A stretch of 64,000 bases of DNA from Roseomonas sp. GTDB lineage: Bacteria > Pseudomonadota > Alphaproteobacteria > Acetobacterales > Acetobacteraceae. The DNA lies in the NCBI GenBank assembly GCA_020249775.1, contig JADCFA010000023.1:248001-312000 (forward strand). Reading direction: 5' to 3'. The notes below the pieces were generated by a model. That model searched no databases. It had not been told where the DNA came from and saw nothing but the letters and a program-made list of their open reading frames with translations. The position numbers were made by a program, and so were the translations under genes. Below, piece after piece: positions 1 to 9,075 of this stretch (positions are counted from its first letter, which is position 1; every line of letters starts with the position of its first letter).

Positions 1-1
1 T

Positions 2-970
2 TTCGGCCATTTCTCGCTGGATAGCGTTGAAGGCCCCGGCGCCAACATGAAGGATTTCCCGGAAGGCAATATGGGCCATCGCCCGGTCGTGAAGGGTGGC
101 TATTTCCCGGTCCCGCCGGTGGATAGCGAACAGGATCTCCGCGCCGAGATGCTCTCCACCATGGGTGAGATGGGCCTGCCGATCGAAAAGCATCACCATG
201 AAGTGGCGCAGTCCCAGCATGAGCTCGGCACGAAGTTTGGCCCGCTGGTGCAGCAGGCGGATTTCATGCAGATCTACAAATACTGCGTGCACAATGTTGC
301 CCATAGCTACGGCAAGACCGCGACCTTCATGCCAAAGCCGATCTATGGCGATAATGGTTCGGGCATGCATGTGCACCAATCCATCTGGAAGTCCGGCAAG
401 CCGGTTTTCGCGGGCAATGGTTATGCCGATCTGTCGGAAACGGCGCTCTATTACATTGGCGGCATCATCAAGCACGCCAAGGCGCTGAATGCCTTCACCA
501 ACCCGCTGACCAATTCCTACAAGCGGTTGATCCCGGGTTTTGAAGCCCCCGTGCTGCTCGCCTATTCCGCGCGCAACCGTTCGGCTTCCTGCCGCATTCC
601 TTACGCGACCAGCCCGAAGGCGAAGCGCGTGGAAGTGCGCTTCCCGGATCCGGGTGCGAACCCCTACCTTGCCTTCTCTGCCATGCTGATGGCCGGCATT
701 GATGGCATCAAGAACAAGATCCATCCGGGCGATCCGATGGACAAGGATCTCTATGACCTGCCGCCGGAAGAGCTGAAGGGCATTCCGACCGTGTGCGGTT
801 CCTTGCTTGAAGCGCTGCAGGCGCTGGAAGCGGATCACGACTTCCTGCTCGCCGGCGATGTCTTCTCCAAGGATCAGATCGAAAGCTATATCGAACTCAA
901 GTGGTCGGAAGTGTATAAGTTTGAGCACACCCCGCACCCGGTTGAGTTTGAGATGTACTACTCCGTCTGA
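2..970 (+). CDS. glnA: Glutamine synthetase type I, C-terminal two thirds (5' end outside window)
   Basis: ATP-dependent ligation of ammonium to glutamate in the cytoplasm, the entry point of nitrogen assimilation. The reading frame is open from base 2, so the gene starts upstream of the window. The 322 visible residues compare with about 470 in GS-I, so roughly the first 147 are missing. The C-terminal catalytic domain is intact: the NRSASCRIP segment, the metal and glutamate-binding [15 protein letters not shown] segment, and the DLYDLPPEE loop. In that loop Tyr (codon 752-754) is the known adenylylation site of enterobacterial GlnA, so control by GlnE is expected. It ends in EFEMYYSV. A strong terminator follows directly, so glnA is the last gene of its transcript. 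Confidence 0.98.
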   Translation, partial: FGHFSLDSVEGPGANMKDFPEGNMGHRPVVKGGYFPVPPVDSEQDLRAEMLSTMGEMGLPIEKHHHEVAQSQHELGTKFGPLVQQADFMQIYKYCVHNVAHSYGKTATFMPKPIYGDNGSGMHVHQSIWKSGKPVFAGNGYADLSETALYYIGGIIKHAKALNAFTNPLTNSYKRLIPGFEAPVLLAYSARNRSASCRIPYATSPKAKRVEVRFPDPGANPYLAFSAMLMAGIDGIKNKIHPGDPMDKDLYDLPPEELKGIPTVCGSLLEALQALEADHDFLLAGDVFSKDQIESYIELKWSEVYKFEHTPHPVEFEMYYSV

Positions 971-994
971 TCCCCACCGGATTGGAAAGGGGAA

Positions 995-1024
995 GGGGCC
1001 TCGCGGGATACGCGGGGCCCTTTT
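995..1024 (+). terminator. Rho-independent terminator of glnA
   Basis: A 10-bp GC-rich stem (GGGCCTCGCG pairing with CGCGGGGCCC, one G-T wobble) with a 5-nt loop is followed by TTTT. It begins 25 bases after the glnA stop codon and ends 34 bases before the next start, so it should insulate the monooxygenase gene from glnA transcription. Confidence 0.85.
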
Positions 1025-1058
1025 GCATTTCAGGGGCTGGCGTGATCAGCTAGACGCC

Positions 1059-2981
1059 ATGATCCCCGACCCCAAAACCTTCCTATCGAACCCCGCCTTG
1101 CTGGATGAGGCGCTGGCGGGTGGCGATATCGCGCCCTTGCTGATGGTGCTGGTGCATCTTTCTGGCGAAGCGGAATGGCTCGACCGACTGGCACCGCATA
1201 TCAAGGGCCCTTGGAATTTCCACGAAGCCGCACCTGATGAATTGCGCGCGGCACTACGCGCCCGGCTGCGCGAGGTGCTGTTGGATTACGCGCAAAGCGG
1301 GCGCGCATTGCCCGCAGAACCGCCCGCGCATCTGCTGCATCGGATGCTTTCCGTTGGTGTGGGGGCCGAGGTGCCGGCGGAATACCTGCCGCTGATCCGC
1401 GAAGAAACCGTGGTGGATGCGCCGGACCCGAAAACCGTGCAATGGCGCCGCGATGTGCCGTCAGCGCGTCGTGCGGCGATTCGCACCGGGATTATCGGGG
1501 CGGGGGTTTCCGGCCTGCTGATGGCGATCAAGCTACAGGAAGCCGGGCTGCCCTTCACGATATTCGAAAAGAATGATGCGGTCGGCGGCACCTGGTATGA
1601 AAACGATTATCCGGGCTGCGGCGTGGATACGCCCAATCACTTCTATTCGCTGTCCTTTGAGCCCAATCATGATTGGCCGGAACATTTCTCCAAGCGTGAT
1701 CAGCTTTGGCAGTATCTGGAAGGCATTGCCGACAAATACGGGCTGCGGCGCCATTTGCATCTGAATACCAGCGTGATCGCAGCGCGTTATGATGAAGCGG
1801 CGGCGCTCTGGCGCGTAACCACCCGTAATGCCGAAGGGCGCGAAGAAACCCATGAATTCGAAGCGCTGGTCGGTGCCGTTGGCACCATCAGCCGGCCGGT
1901 CATTCCACCCATTCCAGGGGTCGCGGATTTCGCCGGCCCGCTATTTCACACCGCGCGGTGGGATCACAGTATTGCGCTTGATGGCAAGCGGGTTGCGATG
2001 TTCGGCACCGGCGCATCCGGCATGCAGGCCGGGCCTTCCATCGCGCCCAAGCTTGGCCATTTCACCATTTTCCAGCGCCAGGCGCATTGGGCAGTCTATA
2101 ACGCCAATTACCACGCGGTGGTGACGGAAGCGAAAAAGGCCGCGCTGAAGCACATCCCCTTTTACGCCAAATGGTATCGCTTCCAGCTTCTTTGGGCATC
2201 CGCCGATGGCATGCATGCATCGCTGCATAAGGACCCGAATTGGGATCAGCCGGCGCAATCGCTCAATGCCACCAATCAGAAGCTGCGCGAGGATATCATC
2301 GGCTATATCAAGACACAGATCGGCAATCGCACCGATTTGCTGGAAAAGGTCGTGCCGCCCTATCCGCCCTATGGCAAGCGCATGCTGCGCGATAATGGCT
2401 GGTATAAGATGTTGACCGCGCCGCATGTGGAATTGGTCACCACCCCCATTGCGCGCATCGTGAAGGATGGCGTGGAAACCACCGATGGCCGCCATCACGC
2501 GGCCGATGTCATTATCATGGCAACAGGTTTTGATGGCGCCAAGGCGCTTGGATCTTTCGAGATTTTTGGCCGCGATGGCGTTTCGGTGCGCGCGCTTTGG
2601 GGCGATGATGATCCGCGCGCCTTTCTTGGCATTACCGTCCCGCGCTTTCCGAATTTCTTTATGCTCTATGGGCCAGGCACGAATCTGGCGCATGGTGGCA
2701 GTGCCATGTTCCATTCGGAATGCCAGGTGCGCTACATCATGCAGGCGATCCGTGAATTGGTGGAAAGCGGTGCGCGCAGCATCGAAATCCGCGAAGATCG
2801 CTGCGCTGCCTATAATGATTTCCTGGATGCGACCCATGCGCGCATGGTCTGGACGCATCCCGGTGTCGGCAGTTGGTATAAGAACAAGGCAGGCAGGGTG
2901 GTGACCAATTCACCCTTTCGGCTCGTGGATTATCGGCGGATGACGGAAAATCTTGATCCGGCCGATTATGTTATCGCGTGA
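1059..2981 (+). CDS. Flavin-containing Baeyer-Villiger-type monooxygenase
   Basis: Predicted FAD/NADPH monooxygenase of 640 residues. The first Rossmann motif GxGxxG (GIIGAGVSG) lies near residues 144-152, after an N-terminal extension of about 140 residues. The BVMO fingerprint FxGxxxHxxxWD is at residues 291-302. A second nucleotide-binding motif, GTGASGMQAG, is near 316-325. Length and extended N-terminus resemble 4-hydroxyacetophenone monooxygenase (about 640 aa) more than cyclohexanone monooxygenase (about 540 aa). The natural substrate cannot be read from sequence. The frame is open further upstream, through the terminator and into glnA, so the ATG at 1059 was chosen because it lies downstream of the terminator. 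The 3' end overlaps the convergent aminotransferase gene by 11 bases. Confidence 0.9.
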   Translation: MIPDPKTFLSNPALLDEALAGGDIAPLLMVLVHLSGEAEWLDRLAPHIKGPWNFHEAAPDELRAALRARLREVLLDYAQSGRALPAEPPAHLLHRMLSVGVGAEVPAEYLPLIREETVVDAPDPKTVQWRRDVPSARRAAIRTGIIGAGVSGLLMAIKLQEAGLPFTIFEKNDAVGGTWYENDYPGCGVDTPNHFYSLSFEPNHDWPEHFSKRDQLWQYLEGIADKYGLRRHLHLNTSVIAARYDEAAALWRVTTRNAEGREETHEFEALVGAVGTISRPVIPPIPGVADFAGPLFHTARWDHSIALDGKRVAMFGTGASGMQAGPSIAPKLGHFTIFQRQAHWAVYNANYHAVVTEAKKAALKHIPFYAKWYRFQLLWASADGMHASLHKDPNWDQPAQSLNATNQKLREDIIGYIKTQIGNRTDLLEKVVPPYPPYGKRMLRDNGWYKMLTAPHVELVTTPIARIVKDGVETTDGRHHAADVIIMATGFDGAKALGSFEIFGRDGVSVRALWGDDDPRAFLGITVPRFPNFFMLYGPGTNLAHGGSAMFHSECQVRYIMQAIRELVESGARSIEIREDRCAAYNDFLDATHARMVWTHPGVGSWYKNKAGRVVTNSPFRLVDYRRMTENLDPADYVIA

Positions 2982-4119
2982 CCTTGCTCCAGATTTCCAG
3001 GAAACGATCAATATCGGCCTCATCATTATAGACATGCGGGCTGATACGTATGCGCCCAAGCCGGGGTGCCACATGCGCGCCTGAAGCCGCGAGTTTTTCA
3101 ACAAGCCCTTCCGGCATGCCGCCGGGGAAGGCGATGCTCAGAATATGCGGCACGCGAAAGCGCTTTTCGGTGAGTGTGGCGCCTTGCGCAGTTAGACCCT
3201 CGGCCAGCCGATCCGTCAGCACGCCAAGCCTTTCGCTGATGGCGGCCGCCCCCCATGCGGCCATCATCTCCATGCCCACGGCGGCCATTTCCAGGGAGAT
3301 GAAATGATCACGCTCCCCCATATCAAAGCGCCGCGCGGTAGGGGCGAAGCTTGTATCCTTGAAATAGGGCGCCGCTTCTGAGGCAATGGCGCGGCGGCCA
3401 AAACCCGTTTGCTCCAAAGGCACGCCTTCCTGCCGGCGCTTGGCGATATACATGAAGGCGCGCCCATAAGGCCCCAGCACCCATTTATAGGTCGGGAAAA
3501 TCAGGAAATCGGGATCGAGTGTGGCGACATCAATCGGCGTGACACCGGCGCCATGGGTGGCATCCACCAGCAGCGCCGCGCCGCGCGCGCGCAAGGCAGG
3601 TGCTATGGCCGCGATATCAATCACGCCGCCATCCGCCCAATGCACTGAGGAAATCGAGGCAAGCGCAACAGGCGCCGCCCCTGGCCGCGCCATCGCTTCC
3701 AGCACGGCCGAGGTCCAATCGCCATTGGCGGGGCGGCGCACCACCTCCACCACAAAGCCCTGCGCGGCGGCGCGCGTCATCCATTCCAGCACCGGGGAGG
3801 AATGATCATCTTCGATCAAGAGCACGCGCGAGCCGGCTTCCGGCGCGAAAATCTTGCCCGCCACGGCCACGCCATAAGAAACCGAGGGGATCAGCGCCAC
3901 ATCCTCAGGCGCCGCACCAATCAGCGCGGCGGCAGCGGCGCGCGTGCGTTCATGCTGCGCGCGGGCAAGGCCCGGATCCACTTCCCAGGGGCGCGCCTTG
4001 CGGTCCACCCCCTCATGCCCGGCGGCCTGCACGGCGCGGGGCAAAGGGCTCCAGGAAGCGGCGTTCAGGTAGCAGACATCCCGCGGGATATCGAAGGCGT
4101 CGCGTTGGCTTGGCAGCAT
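2971..4119 (-). CDS. Class V aminotransferase-like PLP enzyme
   Basis: PLP-dependent fold-type I protein of 382 residues, of the cysteine desulfurase / isopenicillin-N epimerase-like group. The probable Schiff-base lysine is K212 in PTYKWVLGPYG. The cofactor-anchoring aspartate is D186 in LLVDATHGAG, and the usual N-terminal YLNAA substrate loop is at 17-21. There is no obvious active-site Cys loop of the IscS/SufS type, so a role in Fe-S assembly is unlikely. It is transcribed alone, convergent with the monooxygenase and divergent from the next gene across a short region with a 15-bp palindrome. The substrate is unknown. Confidence 0.88.
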   Translation of the reverse strand: MLPSQRDAFDIPRDVCYLNAASWSPLPRAVQAAGHEGVDRKARPWEVDPGLARAQHERTRAAAAALIGAAPEDVALIPSVSYGVAVAGKIFAPEAGSRVLLIEDDHSSPVLEWMTRAAAQGFVVEVVRRPANGDWTSAVLEAMARPGAAPVALASISSVHWADGGVIDIAAIAPALRARGAALLVDATHGAGVTPIDVATLDPDFLIFPTYKWVLGPYGRAFMYIAKRRQEGVPLEQTGFGRRAIASEAAPYFKDTSFAPTARRFDMGERDHFISLEMAAVGMEMMAAWGAAAISERLGVLTDRLAEGLTAQGATLTEKRFRVPHILSIAFPGGMPEGLVEKLAASGAHVAPRLGRIRISPHVYNDEADIDRFLEIWSKVTR

Positions 4120-4172
4120 GGCGGGGTTCCTTGGCCGAGAAGAACATCATAACTTGCCCGGACAGCTTAGGA

Positions 4173-4187
4173 TTACGACAGTCGTAA
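4173..4187. promoter_or_regulatory. Perfect 15-bp palindrome in a divergent promoter region
   Basis: TTACGAC-A-GTCGTAA, with 7-bp perfect arms around one base. It lies in the 85-base gap between the divergent aminotransferase (starts 4119, minus) and glycosyltransferase-like gene (starts 4205, plus). Size and position suit an operator for a dimeric regulator. No regulator gene is adjacent, so the binding protein is unknown. Confidence 0.4.
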
Positions 4188-4204
4188 AGGAAAGGCCCAT
4201 TGAG

Positions 4205-5161
4205 ATGCTCCGCGTTTTAGCCTGCATGCCACATTTCTTCCGGCGAAACGCTGCGGACTCGGGCATGGCGCATGGATCGAATAGCGACACGCTTGAAAGC
4301 CGCTTGGAACAATTTTGCTATTGCCTGAAGCAATTGACTGCGGTGCTTGAGCCTACTCGCTTCTTGATGGGTTCGCCCGGACGCATTGCCCATGAGCAGG
4401 TGGAGCCCGTGCAGCAAGGCGTTACGGGCGATATCATGGTGGTAACAGTGCCGGCGAATAATCTTATCGCTGAAATCGCCGCACCGCTTTCCCTGAATGC
4501 GCAGCTTTGGTCTGGCGAACCGCGCCAGCTTGGCTACCAATGCCGCCGCGTCTTTGCGCAGCATGTTGGCCGCTATGATTTCTACCTTTTCATCGAAGAT
4601 GATACGACAATCTTCGACCCTTCCTTTTTTCGGAAAATCGCGGCCTTCTACCGCACACATGGTGAAGATAAGATCCTGCTGCCAAATCGTTTCGAGATTT
4701 TTGGCCCGCGCCACCATGGCTGGCGTGCCTATCTGGATCAGCCGGCATTTCCAAATCATCGCGCACCAGAAAGGCCGGGGCCGGCCGAACTTACCCTGCA
4801 AAGTTTTGACGGCGATGTTCTGTTCCGGAAGACAAGGGATAGTCTTTCAGGCGCCTATATCATCACGGATGGCCAGTTGCGTAGCTGGATGGTTCAGCCC
4901 GATTTCCATGCGCCCGATCCGGCAGCGGTAGCGGCGGGGCTTGATCCGCTTGAACTGACGCAAACGCCGCTTGGCGGTAGCCTACCGATTTATCGCCCCG
5001 CCCCGCCGAACCTCGATTTTCTTGAGGTTCATCACGTTCCCAACCGGCTTTCGGCGCTGAAATCCCCAAGCGAGAAGCTGCGCGCCTATATCCATCAAAT
5101 TTTACGGGAACGGCTTGTGAGAATGCAGGCAACCAAGGGCCAACCGGCCCCCGAGGCTTGA
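4205..5161 (+). CDS. Putative GT-A-like glycosyltransferase
   Basis: A 318-residue protein I do not recognise confidently. An acidic stretch YLFIEDDTTIFDP after a predicted strand resembles the DxD metal/nucleotide-sugar site of GT-A glycosyltransferases. It is followed by FFRKIAAFY and a later IEVHH-type C-terminal segment, as in small bacterial glycosyltransferases. No signal peptide or membrane segment is evident. The ATG at 4205 was chosen because the residues before it in the open frame have no domain character and overlap the divergent gene's start. The DNA looks less GC-biased than its neighbours. It could equally be an uncharacterised family without transferase activity. Confidence 0.55.
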   Translation: MLRVLACMPHFFRRNAADSGMAHGSNSDTLESRLEQFCYCLKQLTAVLEPTRFLMGSPGRIAHEQVEPVQQGVTGDIMVVTVPANNLIAEIAAPLSLNAQLWSGEPRQLGYQCRRVFAQHVGRYDFYLFIEDDTTIFDPSFFRKIAAFYRTHGEDKILLPNRFEIFGPRHHGWRAYLDQPAFPNHRAPERPGPAELTLQSFDGDVLFRKTRDSLSGAYIITDGQLRSWMVQPDFHAPDPAAVAAGLDPLELTQTPLGGSLPIYRPAPPNLDFLEVHHVPNRLSALKSPSEKLRAYIHQILRERLVRMQATKGQPAPEA

Positions 5162-5221
5162 GCTTTCCCTTGAGCTTTGACGCCAGATGTTGGAAAAAGA
5201 CCTTGAGGAAGGGGTAAACCA

Positions 5222-5548
5222 ATGTCTGAAACCAAAGGCTTTGCGCGTATCTACCAAAAGGCGAAATCAGCCATGCAATCAGGTCGCGCTGGCAAGGCGG
5301 GCTGGGTGCTGAGCTTTGTCCCCAGCGAAGCCCAGCGAGCCGATCATTTGGTGGGTTGGTATGGCTCAGCCGATACGTCGAAGCAGGTCGTACTGCATTT
5401 CGAAACGCGCGAACGGGCGATTGCCTATGCCGAAGCGCAGGGATTGCTTTATGAGGCTGAGGCCCCGGCCCAGGCCGCGGAGTGCATCAAGCCTAAAGTC
5501 TATGCTGATAACTTCAAATTCGGTCGGCATGAGAATTGGTCGCATTGA
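5222..5548 (+). CDS. NDUFS4-like complex I accessory subunit (ETC complex I subunit family)
   Basis: A 108-residue homologue of the mitochondrial 18-kDa complex I subunit NDUFS4, a family conserved in alphaproteobacteria and absent from most other bacteria. Visible signatures are ARIYQKAKSAMQSGRA at the start, the GW..S.DT.KQV.L.F..RE.AIAYA core, and the terminal DNFKFGRHENWSH. It is expected to bind the peripheral arm of NADH dehydrogenase on the cytoplasmic side, working with the Nuo subunits encoded at 55.3-64 kb. A purine-rich ribosome site (AGGAAGGGG) precedes the ATG. It sits 15 bases upstream of tRNA-Arg. Confidence 0.9.
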   Translation: MSETKGFARIYQKAKSAMQSGRAGKAGWVLSFVPSEAQRADHLVGWYGSADTSKQVVLHFETRERAIAYAEAQGLLYEAEAPAQAAECIKPKVYADNFKFGRHENWSH

Positions 5549-5563
5549 GTTTGGCGTTTAAGG

Positions 5564-5637
5564 GCGCCCTTAGCTCAGTTGGATAGAGCAACAGCCTTCT
5601 AAGCTGTGGGTCGGTGGTTCGAATCCACCAGGGCGCG
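5564..5637 (+). tRNA. tRNA-Arg (anticodon UCU)
   Basis: A 74-nt cloverleaf. The acceptor GCGCCCT pairs with AGGGCGC, followed by discriminator G. The D arm is GCTC/GAGC. The anticodon stem ACAGC/GCTGT holds the loop CTTCTAA with anticodon TCT at 5598-5600. The T arm is GGTGG/CCACC with TTCGAAT. CCA is not encoded. Its last 16 bases recur at 13744-13759, so the gene is also a probable integration site. Confidence 0.97.
5622..5637 (+). repeat. Left copy of a 16-bp direct repeat (att-like) inside tRNA-Arg
   Basis: AATCCACCAGGGCGCG, the T-arm/acceptor 3' end of tRNA-Arg, is repeated exactly and in the same orientation at 13744-13759. Repeats of a tRNA 3' end are the classic att cores of tyrosine-recombinase elements. 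The 199 bases after this copy (5638-5836) are AT-rich, unlike the surrounding DNA, and hold no convincing gene. Confidence 0.65.
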
Positions 5638-5836
5638 TTTCAACAGAATTACAAGTATCTGAATTTATTGAAAAATTTGGATGAATTTCAAAACTGGTAT
5701 TCGTACCCCCCCCTGGGCAATAGCGAATCAGAGCATTTGCGTTCGCGGCCCAACAGCCAAGTTCGATCGCTGCACTATGACCGGCGCTCTGCGGCATTGA
5801 ATACCGCCACACAGCAGCCGCAGCCACCTAACACCC

Positions 5837-6127
5837 CTATTCCCACGTAAGCCCAGGGCTATTGGCGGCGGCTTCGGTGCTGCCGGCTGAGCGTCGGTCC
5901 AGGCTTTCCACCGCTGCGACCGCCAAGGCCGCCACCTGCACTAAGCGCTGGCGAGCCTCCACCAAGGAGCCTTCGCGCGCCTTCACACGCGCCCAGCCGG
6001 CGTAATCTTCAATGAGCTGCACAAAGGCAGGCAGCGGCAGCGCGTCATCGCGCGTGGCGCCGCCCCATTGCGCATCCTGGCGCGTCCGCTCGGCGGCGAT
6101 TTCCGCCAGCACTGTTCGTATTGTCAT
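5837..6127 (-). CDS. Small hypothetical protein, phage/accessory-like
   Basis: 96 residues, beginning TIRTVLAEIAAERTRQDAQWGG. A charged N-terminal helix, a central W-containing helix and a C-terminal LVQVAALAVAAVESLDR helix resemble small all-helical hypotheticals often carried by prophages, with a faint likeness to MazG-type helices. No catalytic motif is visible. The start overlaps the ppsA stop codon by 4 bases (ATGA), so it is probably translated by coupling to ppsA. It is the gene next to the tRNA-Arg repeat, where an island would carry a boundary gene. Function unknown. Confidence 0.6.
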   Translation of the reverse strand: MTIRTVLAEIAAERTRQDAQWGGATRDDALPLPAFVQLIEDYAGWARVKAREGSLVEARQRLVQVAALAVAAVESLDRRSAGSTEAAANSPGLTWE

Positions 6128-8529
6128 GCTGTTCTTCCCTGTTTCGCGTCCAACCGCGCTTCCAGCTCAGCAATGCGGCGAAGCACGGCCGCAAAGCCAT
6201 CCGGATTGAGCGAGATGGAATCAATGCCCTGTTCCACCAGGAACTCGGCAAAGCCTGGATGATTGCTTGGCGCTTCACCGCAAATGCCAACTGGCACGCC
6301 GCAGGCATGCGCGCGACGGATGACATCCGCGATGATGCGCGTTACCGCTGCATCGCGTTCGTCAAATAGCGTTGCCAATTCGGCTGAATCGCGGTCCACG
6401 CCAAGCACAAGCTGTGTCAGATCATTTGAACCGATGGAAAATCCGTCAAAGCGTGCGGCAAATTCCTCTGCCAGGATCACATTCGATGGAATTTCGCACA
6501 TGACATAGACCTGCAGCCCATCGGCGCCGCGCACCAGACCATGGCGCGCCATTTCAGCAAGCACGCGGTCAGCTTCTGCCGGGCTGCGGCAAAAGGGCAC
6601 CATGACAATCAGGTTGCGCAGGCCGATCACCTCCCGCACGCACCGAATCGCGCGGCATTCCAAGGCGAAACCGTCTCGGTAACGTACGGATGTATAGCGG
6701 GAGGCCCCGCGCAGCCCGAGCATGGGGTTTTCTTCCGCCGGTTCGAATTCGCCACCACCAATCAGATGGGCGTATTCATTGCTCTTGAAATCAGACAGCC
6801 GAAGAATGACAGGCTTTGGATGAAAGGGCGCGGCAAGCTTCGCAATGCCTTGCGCGAGCCGGTCTACGAAATATTCCGCCTTGTCGGGCCAGCCGCGCGT
6901 GATGTCCGCGATGCGCTGCTTTGCGTCCCTGTCCTGCAATGTATCAAAGCGCAGCAGTGCCATGGGATGGATGCGGATATGGTCGTTGATGATGAATTCC
7001 ATCCGCGCCAGGCCAACACCCGCGGCAGGTAAGCGCCACCAGCGCAGCGCCGCGGCGGGGTTGGCAAGGTTCAACATCACCCTGGTGCGGCTGCGCGGCA
7101 ATGCCGCGACATCAATTTCGGTCACGTCGAATGCCAGCCGGCCATCATAAATTCTGCCTTCTTCACCCTCGGCGCAAGACAGCGTGATGGTTTGGCCATC
7201 CTGCAGCGTCGCGGTGGCGCGGCCCGTGCCTATCACGGCGGGCACGCCAAGTTCGCGGCTGACAATGGCGGCATGGCTCGTTGGGCCGCCGTGATCGGTG
7301 ACGATGCCGGCCGCGCGCCGCATGATGGGTACCCAATCGGGATCGGTTGCCTCAGTCACCAAAATCGCGCCGTCACGAAAGCGTGCAATATCCTCGGCGC
7401 CACGAATGACGCAGGCCTCGGCGGTCGCAATCGCCTCACCCACCGCAGCACCGGTCAGGATGGGCCTTGCGCGCCGATCCTTGAGCCGCCAGTTCCGCAA
7501 CATGCCAGTGCGGCGCGCTTGTACGGTCTCCGGCCTCGCTTGCACGATGAAAAGCGCGCCAGTCTCTCCATCCTTCGCCCATTCCAAATCCATCGGGCGG
7601 CCATAATGCTGTTCAACGGCCACTGCCCAGCGCGCGAGTTGCAAAATCTCAGCGCTTTCCAGCACAAAGGTTTCGCGTTCGCGCTGGGTTGTCTCAAGAA
7701 GGGTGGTGCTTGCGCTGCCACCTTCAGCATAAACCAGCTTGCGTTCCTTGGCACCGCGGCTGCGTTCAATGATGGGTATCGCATGCCGCTCGGCAAGAAG
7801 CGGCTTGAAGACAGTATACTTGTCGGGTTCAACCGTGCCTTGCACCACCGTCTCACCAAGGCCCCAGGCAGCGCTGATGATGACCACGCCTGGAAAACCT
7901 GTTTCGGTATCAAGGGTGAAGATCACACCGGACCCGGCAAGATCAGACCGCACCATGATCTGCACGCCGATGGAAAGCGCGACCGAGAGATGGTCAAAGC
8001 CATTCGCTTCCCGATAGGCAATGGCGCGATCCGTAAAAAGCGAGGCGTAGCAGCGCCGGCAGGCTTCAAGCAGTGCGGCTTCACCGCGCACATTCAAAAA
8101 GCTTTCCTGCTGGCCGGCGAAGCTTGCTGTTGGCAAATCCTCGGCAGTGGCGCTGCTGCGGACGGCAACCGCGGGCGCGGAAACCTTCTCACGCGCGGCA
8201 AGATCGCGATAGGCGCTGCGGATGGCTTCCGCCAAGGCGGGCGACAAATCGCGTTCCAGAAACAAGTGGCGGATCGCCTGGCCCGCCTGTTGCAACGTGG
8301 TTTTACCTGCCTGCAAGGCCGCAAGCTGCTCGGCCAGTTCCGGCGCAATGCCGCTTTCTGCCACATGGGCGCGATAGGCCGCCGCCGTTGTGGCGAAGCC
8401 GGCCGGCACGCGGATGCCCGCAGCACCCAGCGCCTGGGTCATTTCAACAAGCGAGGCGTTCTTGCCGCCAACACGCGGCACATCGCCCGCCCCGAGATTT
8501 TCAAACCAGGCAATCAGCTCATCAGGCAT
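6124..8529 (-). CDS. ppsA: Phosphoenolpyruvate synthase (pyruvate, water dikinase)
   Basis: Makes PEP from pyruvate and ATP (products AMP and phosphate) for gluconeogenesis. The 801 residues match the family length of about 790. Domain order is as expected: an N-terminal ATP-grasp PPDK_N domain (VPRVGGKNASLVEM near 17-30; AVRSSATAEDLPTASFAGQ near 122-140), the mobile phosphohistidine domain with GGPTSHAAIVSRELG (catalytic His419), and the C-terminal PEP-binding barrel with GSNDLTQLVLGVDRD and GICGEAPSNHPGF (catalytic Cys). Every key residue looks present. It lies in the tRNA-bounded segment, downstream of hsp20 on the same strand (13-base gap) and overlapping the small downstream gene. Confidence 0.96.
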   Translation of the reverse strand: MPDELIAWFENLGAGDVPRVGGKNASLVEMTQALGAAGIRVPAGFATTAAAYRAHVAESGIAPELAEQLAALQAGKTTLQQAGQAIRHLFLERDLSPALAEAIRSAYRDLAAREKVSAPAVAVRSSATAEDLPTASFAGQQESFLNVRGEAALLEACRRCYASLFTDRAIAYREANGFDHLSVALSIGVQIMVRSDLAGSGVIFTLDTETGFPGVVIISAAWGLGETVVQGTVEPDKYTVFKPLLAERHAIPIIERSRGAKERKLVYAEGGSASTTLLETTQRERETFVLESAEILQLARWAVAVEQHYGRPMDLEWAKDGETGALFIVQARPETVQARRTGMLRNWRLKDRRARPILTGAAVGEAIATAEACVIRGAEDIARFRDGAILVTEATDPDWVPIMRRAAGIVTDHGGPTSHAAIVSRELGVPAVIGTGRATATLQDGQTITLSCAEGEEGRIYDGRLAFDVTEIDVAALPRSRTRVMLNLANPAAALRWWRLPAAGVGLARMEFIINDHIRIHPMALLRFDTLQDRDAKQRIADITRGWPDKAEYFVDRLAQGIAKLAAPFHPKPVILRLSDFKSNEYAHLIGGGEFEPAEENPMLGLRGASRYTSVRYRDGFALECRAIRCVREVIGLRNLIVMVPFCRSPAEADRVLAEMARHGLVRGADGLQVYVMCEIPSNVILAEEFAARFDGFSIGSNDLTQLVLGVDRDSAELATLFDERDAAVTRIIADVIRRAHACGVPVGICGEAPSNHPGFAEFLVEQGIDSISLNPDGFAAVLRRIAELEARLDAKQGRTA

Positions 8530-8542
8530 CCGCGTTTGCCCG

Positions 8543-9046
8543 TCAGCCTTTTTGGCTGATGTCTATCTTGCGTTGCGCCACCGCGGCTTCCGCTGTTTTG
8601 GGCAGCGTCACGGTAAGCACGCCTTTTTCGAAGCTTGCTTCAATCTTGTCCCGATCCACGCCGCGCGGAAGCTGGAAGGAACGGCTGAAGCTGCCGAAGC
8701 GACGTTCCGAGAGGTGATAATTCTCTGCCTTCTCCTCTCGTTCATCCTTCTTCTCGCCCTTGATGGTCAGCATGTCTTCGGAAAGCGCCAATTCCACATC
8801 CTTGGCATCCATCCCGGGCAATTCGGCCTTGATGCGGAATTCCTTTTCGGCTTCCACAAGATCCATGGCCGGGGCATCGGGCAGGGCACGGCGCAACGCG
8901 CCACCGGCGCCACCCCAGAAATTGTCAAACAGCCGATCAACTTCTCCCCGCAAGGTGGCGAAGGGCTGCCATAGGCTTTCCGGGCGGGCAGTGACCGCCT
9001 GCGGGGCCTGCTGTTCCGGTTTCTGTGTGCTTTGACTTTCGCTCAT
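8543..9046 (-). CDS. Hsp20 / alpha-crystallin small heat-shock protein
   Basis: ATP-independent holdase of 167 residues. After a Gln-rich, disordered N-terminus and a WQPFATLRGEVDRLFDNFWGG segment come the alpha-crystallin domain (MDLVEAEKEFRIKAELPGMDAKDVELALSED begins it) and the conserved GVLTV-type strand (GVLTVTLPK). The ATG at 9046 was preferred over an upstream one at 9079 because AAGGAAGGAAGG lies just before it. It is the first gene of hsp20-ppsA-unknown on the minus strand. Its leader contains two clean hairpins, listed separately. The pairing with ppsA and the place between att-like repeats suggest a stress or accessory cassette. Confidence 0.93.
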   Translation of the reverse strand: MSESQSTQKPEQQAPQAVTARPESLWQPFATLRGEVDRLFDNFWGGAGGALRRALPDAPAMDLVEAEKEFRIKAELPGMDAKDVELALSEDMLTIKGEKKDEREEKAENYHLSERRFGSFSRSFQLPRGVDRDKIEASFEKGVLTVTLPKTAEAAVAQRKIDISQKG

Positions 9047-9075
9047 GCTGAGCCTTCCTTCCTTTGTTTCGCCTT

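Noticed and set aside
807-1058. Upstream extension of the monooxygenase frame into glnA
   Set aside because: It crosses the glnA terminator and gives an Arg/Ser-rich, non-homologous N-terminus; the ATG at 1059 suits the family better.
5570-5827. 85-codon open frame antisense to tRNA-Arg (ends GGFEPPTHSLEG-like)
   Set aside because: A well-known artefact: the antisense of a tRNA read as protein. It overlaps the tRNA entirely at its 3' end.
7192-8559. 455-codon open frame antisense to ppsA
   Set aside because: Shadow of ppsA; ppsA shows all catalytic motifs and this frame none.
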